Positions 15,476 to 18,862 of a stretch of DNA of 18,862 nt are shown here, one piece after another (position 1 is the first letter of the stretch; each line of letters begins with the position of its first letter). Under the pieces are notes generated by a model that worked only from the letters and a program-made list of their open reading frames with translations, ran no database searches and was not told where the DNA came from. The stretch is from Clostridia bacterium. Its GTDB lineage: Bacteria; Bacillota; Clostridia; Oscillospirales; CAG-272. Location: positions 1-18,862 of the forward strand of contig JAGALI010000061.1 in NCBI GenBank assembly GCA_017625275.1, given 5' to 3'. The translations under genes were made by a program, and so were the position numbers.

Positions 15476-15537
15476 AATATCACCACATTTCTTGAATAAA
15501 AATTCAACTGTATTAGTAAAACTAAATATTTATCCAT
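15472..15537 (-). CDS. Possible 21-residue leader peptide overlapping pheA
   Basis: An ATG at 15537 opens 21 codons ending in TGA at 15472, sharing ATGA with the pheA start. The peptide would be hydrophobic (Leu, Val, Ile) with Tyr4, Phe13 and Tyr14. The predicted transcript begins about five bases before this ATG, so it would be nearly leaderless and has no ribosome site. Chance is a real alternative in a 66-base AT-rich leader; the frame is listed because of the exact overlap and the weak pheA ribosome site. Confidence 0.3.
   Translation of the reverse strand: MDKYLVLLIQLNFYSRNVVIL
15492..15507 (-). promoter_or_regulatory. Short hairpin in the aro operon leader
   Basis: TTGAAT (15492-15497) and ATTCAA (15502-15507) form a perfect six-pair inverted repeat around four bases, about 17 bases before the pheA ATG. 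It is too weak and lacks a T tract to be an attenuator. It could be an operator or affect ribosome access. Confidence 0.35.
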
Positions 15538-15548
15538 TATAATTTTAT

Positions 15549-15577
15549 ATTATAAAACTTTAGTAAACAAAAGTCAA
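15549..15577 (-). promoter_or_regulatory. Sigma-A promoter of the aromatic amino acid operon
   Basis: On the minus strand: TTGACT (15577-15572), 17 bases, perfect TATAAT (15554-15549). Transcription is expected near 15542, leaving a leader of about 66 bases, too short for a T-box. Confidence 0.88.
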
Positions 15578-15583
15578 GTGCCC

Positions 15584-15601
15584 ACGCGCAATTAATCGCG
15601 T
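15584..15601. promoter_or_regulatory. Palindromic element just upstream of the aro promoter
   Basis: ACGCG (15584-15588) and CGCGT (15597-15601) are inverted arms around an AT-rich centre, beginning six bases upstream of the -35 hexamer. The GC-rich arms stand out in very AT-rich surroundings. Place and symmetry suit an activator or repressor site; on the plus strand it also precedes Ts, but no plus-strand gene needs a terminator here. Confidence 0.4.
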
Positions 15602-15619
15602 TTTTATATAATATTTTAT

Positions 15620-15658
15620 ATAAATAAAAATGACCTATGGAGTTCCACAGGTCATTTT
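15620..15658 (-). terminator. Terminator of the Cys-rich lipoprotein gene
   Basis: AAAATGACCT (15627-15636) pairs perfectly with AGGTCATTTT (15649-15658), extended inside by TGG/CCA past one mismatch, with an AGTT loop. On the minus strand it runs into TTTTTATTTAT. It lies 15 bases past the stop codon and separates this gene from the aro operon. Confidence 0.92.
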
Positions 15659-15673
15659 AATAAATGCTTATGA

Positions 15674-17491
15674 TTAAACTGGATTATTTATAATTACATT
15701 ATCACTATAGAAGTAAACCTTTGCTGTTGCATTTTCATCTGTTAGAGTTGCAGTAAGCACGATTTCAGAAATTTCAATATCTGTTCTATTCAAGTGAATG
15801 TATCCGTTTGCATCTGGTGTAAGAACAGTATCCTGTCCGTTTATCTTAGCTGTTACAGTGATTCCTGCATCTGCCTCGATATAGATAACGGTAATACCCT
15901 TCTTAACCTTGTCATCAGCATTGTCTGGTGTCAAGGTGCTGGTCAAGCTACCCTGCTTGAGAACCAAGTGATTGTCTTGGTTAGAATCAGTCTTTGTACC
16001 AGTTACGAGCACTTGTAGGCTTGAGCCTTCAACAAACTCTACTTTTTCATTCTTCAAAATATCGCTTGAATAAATTATATCATAGTATGTAGCAGTACAG
16101 CCGGCATACTCACAGGAGATTGTTCCTGTATGCTCTGCATTTGTGAAGGTATGAGGAGCAAATCCACGCTCAGGAAGAGTTGTCTTTTTTACATATCCAC
16201 AGCCGAGAGTACATGTTTGTGACTTATATGCATAAGCGATACAGGTTTCAGGAGTAATCTTATCCTCTCCACCCTCCTTATCGAAATCAGCATTGAGCTG
16301 ATGTGCTTCTGGATCGATTGGAATAGGAGTATCATCCTCATATACATGACCACACACTGTCTTATTCTCACCTACAAGGTTAGAACATACGCGATAGTTC
16401 TTACCCTGTGCTACGCAGGTTGGTGCTACTTTTTGTTTAGCATCAATCTCACCAGAGTGAGCATTTGTTTTTCTTGCATAAAGGTGAATCTGTTTGTTAA
16501 ATGTACATTCACTACAATTTGGGTCATTTACATCACATTGGGTACCATAATTGCCCGGTATAACACCCTCACGAGCTGCACAAAGCTTACAATACATATC
16601 TGTTGCACAGTCAGCTGCTGCAACATTTGGTTGGTGAGGAAGCTGTACGCCCACTGGCACTTCTTTTGTATTATTTGTTGTGTGATCCGAGAATGCACAT
16701 GTACGAAGCTGTATAGCTGTATTATAGCAGGTTGCCTCAAGAATAACCGGGCCATCTTGTGTAAAGTCGCATGCCTTCTTGTCGCCTGTCTTAACTCTTT
16801 CGGGTTCTTGACATACTAAGCAGTAGTATGTTCTATATTCTTCAGTTTGACATGTGGCTGGTACATAAGCACTCTTAAGCTCGTGCGCTTCATCATGAGC
16901 ACGGTCATGAGGGATGGAGCCAAGCTCCTTAGTTACTTTAGTTTTTGATGCAGATTTTTCGGCTTTGCAACGAGTGCATTCCTCAAACTCCCATCCGCTT
17001 CCTGCAGTAACACAGTTAGGCACAATATCATTGTCCCATTTGACTACCTTAACATAGTCATGATCAAGAGCAGCAACCTGATTAGCTCTAATTTCTTCAC
17101 CACAATCCTTACACCTCTTTACGTCGTAGCCGGCTGTTGTGCAGGTTGGAGCCTTTGTTTCACCTATCTCATAATTATGTTCGTTAGTTGCAGATACCTT
17201 ATTTGTGATTTGCTTATCTGAGCATCTTGAGCACACCTTTTCAGTATGTCCCTCCTTGCTACAGGTTGGAGCGATAACGGTTTCTACATAATCATGTCCA
17301 AGTGCTGGTACGATTTCAGTTGTTTCCTCATCGCACTCCTTACATTTTGAAATTATCGTTCCAGGATCAACGCAGGTTGGTGCAGTGCTTAATGCATCAA
17401 TAACCTCATACTCACAATCGTGTCCACATGACGCGAAAGCCATTACTAGAGCGACCAAAACAAAGAGCATTAAAACTATTCTCTTCTTCAT
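15674..17491 (-). CDS. Secreted Cys-rich repeat lipoprotein of unknown function
   Basis: 605 residues. An N-terminal K-K-R and hydrophobic stretch (5-20) ends in F-A-S-C22, a fair lipobox, so the mature protein is probably lipid-anchored outside the membrane. Residues 34 to about 465 hold roughly nine degenerate units. The better ones follow A-P-T-C-x9-C-x2-C and then A-L-G-H-D-Y: Cys 40/50/53, 77/87/90, 117/127/130, 160/172/175 and 214/224/227, with partial units at 255, 295, 359 and 417. All 34 cysteines lie between 22 and 465. The C-terminal 140 residues have none and look beta-rich. Similar repeats occur in surface proteins of gut Clostridia; no enzyme domain is recognised. Each C-x9-C-x2-C plus a following His could bind a metal, or the cysteines could form disulfides; neither is shown. 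The start is ATG 17491 with AAAGGA eleven bases upstream; an in-frame TTG at 17518 is rejected. Own promoter and terminator. Confidence 0.8.
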   Translation of the reverse strand: MKKRIVLMLFVLVALVMAFASCGHDCEYEVIDALSTAPTCVDPGTIISKCKECDEETTEIVPALGHDYVETVIAPTCSKEGHTEKVCSRCSDKQITNKVSATNEHNYEIGETKAPTCTTAGYDVKRCKDCGEEIRANQVAALDHDYVKVVKWDNDIVPNCVTAGSGWEFEECTRCKAEKSASKTKVTKELGSIPHDRAHDEAHELKSAYVPATCQTEEYRTYYCLVCQEPERVKTGDKKACDFTQDGPVILEATCYNTAIQLRTCAFSDHTTNNTKEVPVGVQLPHQPNVAAADCATDMYCKLCAAREGVIPGNYGTQCDVNDPNCSECTFNKQIHLYARKTNAHSGEIDAKQKVAPTCVAQGKNYRVCSNLVGENKTVCGHVYEDDTPIPIDPEAHQLNADFDKEGGEDKITPETCIAYAYKSQTCTLGCGYVKKTTLPERGFAPHTFTNAEHTGTISCEYAGCTATYYDIIYSSDILKNEKVEFVEGSSLQVLVTGTKTDSNQDNHLVLKQGSLTSTLTPDNADDKVKKGITVIYIEADAGITVTAKINGQDTVLTPDANGYIHLNRTDIEISEIVLTATLTDENATAKVYFYSDNVIINNPV

Positions 17492-17502
17492 AAGTCTAAA
17501 AT

Positions 17503-17508
17503 TCCTTT
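17503..17508 (-). promoter_or_regulatory. Ribosome binding site of the lipoprotein gene
   Basis: AAAGGA on the minus strand, eleven bases from ATG 17491, a long spacing. It lies downstream of the in-frame TTG at 17518, so it supports the ATG, which also begins the signal peptide directly with Met-Lys-Lys-Arg. Confidence 0.7.
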
Positions 17509-17513
17509 CTCTA

Positions 17514-17531
17514 TACAAGTCGTCACTTGTA
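17514..17531 (-). promoter_or_regulatory. Leader hairpin of the lipoprotein gene
   Basis: TACAAGT (17514-17520) and ACTTGTA (17525-17531) form a perfect seven-pair stem with a four-base loop, within the predicted leader and just ahead of the ribosome site. A competing pair TTGTA (17527-17531) / TACAA (17536-17540) shares one arm, so two exclusive folds are possible. Confidence 0.5.
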
Positions 17532-17544
17532 GTTTTACAAATAC

Positions 17545-17573
17545 ATTTTACTATATAAGAAGCAATTTGTCAA
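17545..17573 (-). promoter_or_regulatory. Sigma-A promoter of the lipoprotein gene
   Basis: On the minus strand: TTGACA (17573-17568), 17 bases, TAAAAT (17550-17545). Start of transcription near 17538, leader about 47 bases. Confidence 0.82.
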
Positions 17574-17581
17574 GCAATTTG
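17560..17581. repeat. 10-base direct repeat overlapping the lipoprotein promoter
   Basis: AAGCAATTTG occurs at 17560-17569 and 17572-17581, two bases apart (period 12). The copies cover and flank the -35 hexamer, as expected of a tandem-site operator. Confidence 0.6.
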
Positions 17582-17681
17582 AGCATTTTCGTGAAAGAGC
17601 ACAAGTTTTGAAAGCTTTTTTTGTGTAAAATGCACAAAGTTATTTAAGATATTTTTAAGTTTATCAAATTTTCCTTTTTAG

Positions 17682-17720
17682 AATCAAAAAATCCACCGAT
17701 TTCTCGATGGATTTTTGATT
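17682..17720 (-). terminator. Terminator of ftsH
   Basis: ATCCACCGA (17691-17699) pairs with TCGATGGAT (17704-17712) around a four-base loop and is lengthened by flanking A and T runs. The single irregular pair is a G-U on the minus strand but a C-A mismatch on the plus strand, which fits use by ftsH. The Ts on the minus strand come from the A run at 17685-17690. Confidence 0.9.
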
Positions 17721-18862
17721 TATTCGTTTTCGCTATCTGAGTCTTGAGACTCTGTTTTTTCTGCATCATCAGCATTTGGTGTGCCATTGTCTGGTGCTTC
17801 GATTTCTGCAACAGGGTCCTCTGTATCGTCATCATCGCTTATACCAAGAGCCCTTTCAAGCTCACGACGCTTTATCTCCTCTTGGCGTCTTTCCTCTTCT
17901 AGCTGAGCAAGCCTACGCTGGTTTTCCTCCTCGCTTCTGCGCTTTTTTTCGGTAACAAGCGCTTCTACGGATTCCATTGTAGCGCCATCCTTCATAGCCT
18001 CGACAAATTGCTCGTCATCCATAATTTCGTTACGAAGCAAAAATTCGGTTATGAAATCGATTTTTTCTCTATACTCTGTAAGGGTATCCCAAGCGAGCTT
18101 ATACGCTTCATCAATAATTTTCTTAATCTCTGCGTCAATCTTCGCAGCTGTTTCCTGCGAGTAATCAGGATTAGAGCTAAAGTCTCTACCAAGGAATACT
18201 GCATCACTTGAGTGGTCTGAGCCAAAGTGGATAGTTCCAAGCTCATCACTCATTCCATACACAGTAACCATTTTTCTCGCAACCTGTGTCGCTCTCATAA
18301 TATCATTAGATGCGCCACCTGTGTAATCTCCAAAGCAAAGCTGTTCAGCGACACGTCCTCCAAGCATCATTGCTATTCTTTCCTTCATCTCCTGCTTGGA
18401 TTCGCTATACTTATCCTCAACCGGTGGAGTCAAGGTATAGCCAAGAGCGCGTCCACTTGGAATAATGGAAATTTGACGAACTGGGTCTTGAGTTGGGAGA
18501 ACGTGCGACAAAATCGCGTGTCCCGCCTCATGCGCTGCTGTGTTGCGCTTTTCCTTTTCGCTCATTCTCTTTGCTTTCTTTTGAGTTCCTACGGTAACCT
18601 TTATCATCGCATCCTCAATTTCAGCCATACCGATGAGGGATTTTCCTCGTCTTGCGGCAAGAAGCGCTGCTTCATTAAGAAGGTTAGCAAGGTCTGCACC
18701 TGTAAAGCCAACTGTTGTTTGAGCAACCTTTTTCAGGTCAACGCTCTGTTCAAATGGCTTGTTTTTCGAATGAACCTTTAAAATATCCTCGCGTCCTTGA
18801 ATGTCTGGATAGCCAACTGTAATTTGTCTATCAAATCTGCCTGGACGAAGTAATGCGTTATC
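17720..18862 (-). CDS. ftsH: ATP-dependent zinc metalloprotease FtsH, 3' part (5' end outside window)
   Basis: The frame stays open to the window edge, giving 380 C-terminal residues. The visible part starts in the AAA module with D-N-A-L-L-R-P-G-R-F-D-R, the second region of homology, then G-F-T-G-A-D-L-A-N-L-L-N-E-A-A. The M41 protease domain has the zinc motif H111-E-A-G-H115 and a third ligand candidate Asp187 in S-N-D-I-M-R-A-T (visible-part numbering), a spacing close to that in E. coli FtsH. FtsH is a membrane-anchored hexamer that degrades misfolded membrane and short-lived regulatory proteins; the N-terminal membrane segments would lie beyond 18862. After the protease domain comes a tail of about 77 residues: a charged coiled-coil-like stretch rich in Glu, Arg and Gln, then a very acidic end with runs of Asp. 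The apparent ATG at 18628 is internal, not the gene start. Confidence 0.97.
   Translation of the reverse strand, partial: DNALLRPGRFDRQITVGYPDIQGREDILKVHSKNKPFEQSVDLKKVAQTTVGFTGADLANLLNEAALLAARRGKSLIGMAEIEDAMIKVTVGTQKKAKRMSEKEKRNTAAHEAGHAILSHVLPTQDPVRQISIIPSGRALGYTLTPPVEDKYSESKQEMKERIAMMLGGRVAEQLCFGDYTGGASNDIMRATQVARKMVTVYGMSDELGTIHFGSDHSSDAVFLGRDFSSNPDYSQETAAKIDAEIKKIIDEAYKLAWDTLTEYREKIDFITEFLLRNEIMDDEQFVEAMKDGATMESVEALVTEKKRRSEEENQRRLAQLEEERRQEEIKRRELERALGISDDDDTEDPVAEIEAPDNGTPNADDAEKTESQDSDSENE

Noticed and set aside
15476..15548. T-box riboswitch or attenuator for the aromatic operon
   Set aside because: The leader is only about 66 bases, has no T-box core sequence and no terminator hairpin with a T tract between promoter and pheA.
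16301..16819. 172-residue plus-strand open frame, rich in Cys and aromatic residues
   Set aside because: It is the reverse of the Cys-rich lipoprotein repeats, whose repeated codons keep the opposite strand open; it has no ribosome site and no family features.
15674..17491. CRISPR-like or DNA-level tandem repeat in the Cys-rich gene
   Set aside because: The repeats are at protein level and degenerate in DNA; unit lengths vary and there are no identical repeats with spacers.
18227..18781. 184-residue plus-strand open frame
   Set aside because: It lies wholly opposite the conserved protease and AAA part of ftsH and has no recognisable motif.

Overview
The window looks like a chromosomal segment of an AT-rich Gram-positive bacterium, most likely a gut-associated member of the Bacillota (class Clostridia). 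The grounds are strong AGGAGG-type ribosome sites, consensus sigma-A promoters with 17-base spacers, many hairpin-plus-T terminators, a type III glutamine synthetase, YoaK- and YwaF-like membrane proteins, a DUF1292 protein and a lipoprotein built from Cys-rich repeats. Genus cannot be fixed from the sequence alone. I see no insertion sequence, phage gene, CRISPR array or attachment site; this reads as ordinary core chromosome with a few unusual pieces.

Positions 1-3040 hold plus-strand, individually terminated units: a tRNA-Gln(UUG), a cytoplasmic GH2 beta-glucuronidase with the glucuronate-recognising N-x-K motif, and a small glycerophosphodiester phosphodiesterase. Each has its own terminator, and the two protein genes have recognisable promoters.

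Positions 3001-7020 hold a minus-strand type III glutamine synthetase with a perfect consensus promoter, divergent from a DUF1275/YoaK-like membrane protein. That gene converges on a YwaF/TMEM164-like membrane protein, and the two share one bidirectional terminator.

Positions 7062-15601 are a single minus-strand operon for making chorismate, phenylalanine and tyrosine precursors. In transcription order it reads pheA, aroB, aroC, aroE-aroK fusion, aroQ, aroA, tyrA, aroF and a DUF1292 gene. Junctions are very tight (2 to 36 bases, or overlaps of 4 and 14 bases). One promoter (15549-15577) lies upstream and one strong hairpin (7062-7101) lies at the end. The genes cover all seven shikimate steps plus chorismate mutase/prephenate dehydratase and prephenate dehydrogenase; only the aminotransferase is missing. 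The short leader could encode a 21-residue peptide that overlaps the pheA start.

Positions 15620-17573 hold a lone minus-strand gene for a secreted, probably lipid-anchored protein with about nine degenerate Cys-x9-Cys-x2-Cys repeats, with direct repeats at its promoter and a hairpin in its leader. The window ends inside ftsH (minus strand), of which the end of the AAA module, the protease domain and a long charged tail are visible.

Most long open frames on the opposite strands of these genes are shadows and are left out. Several genes have upstream in-frame TTG codons, but ribosome sites point to the internal ATG starts given here.
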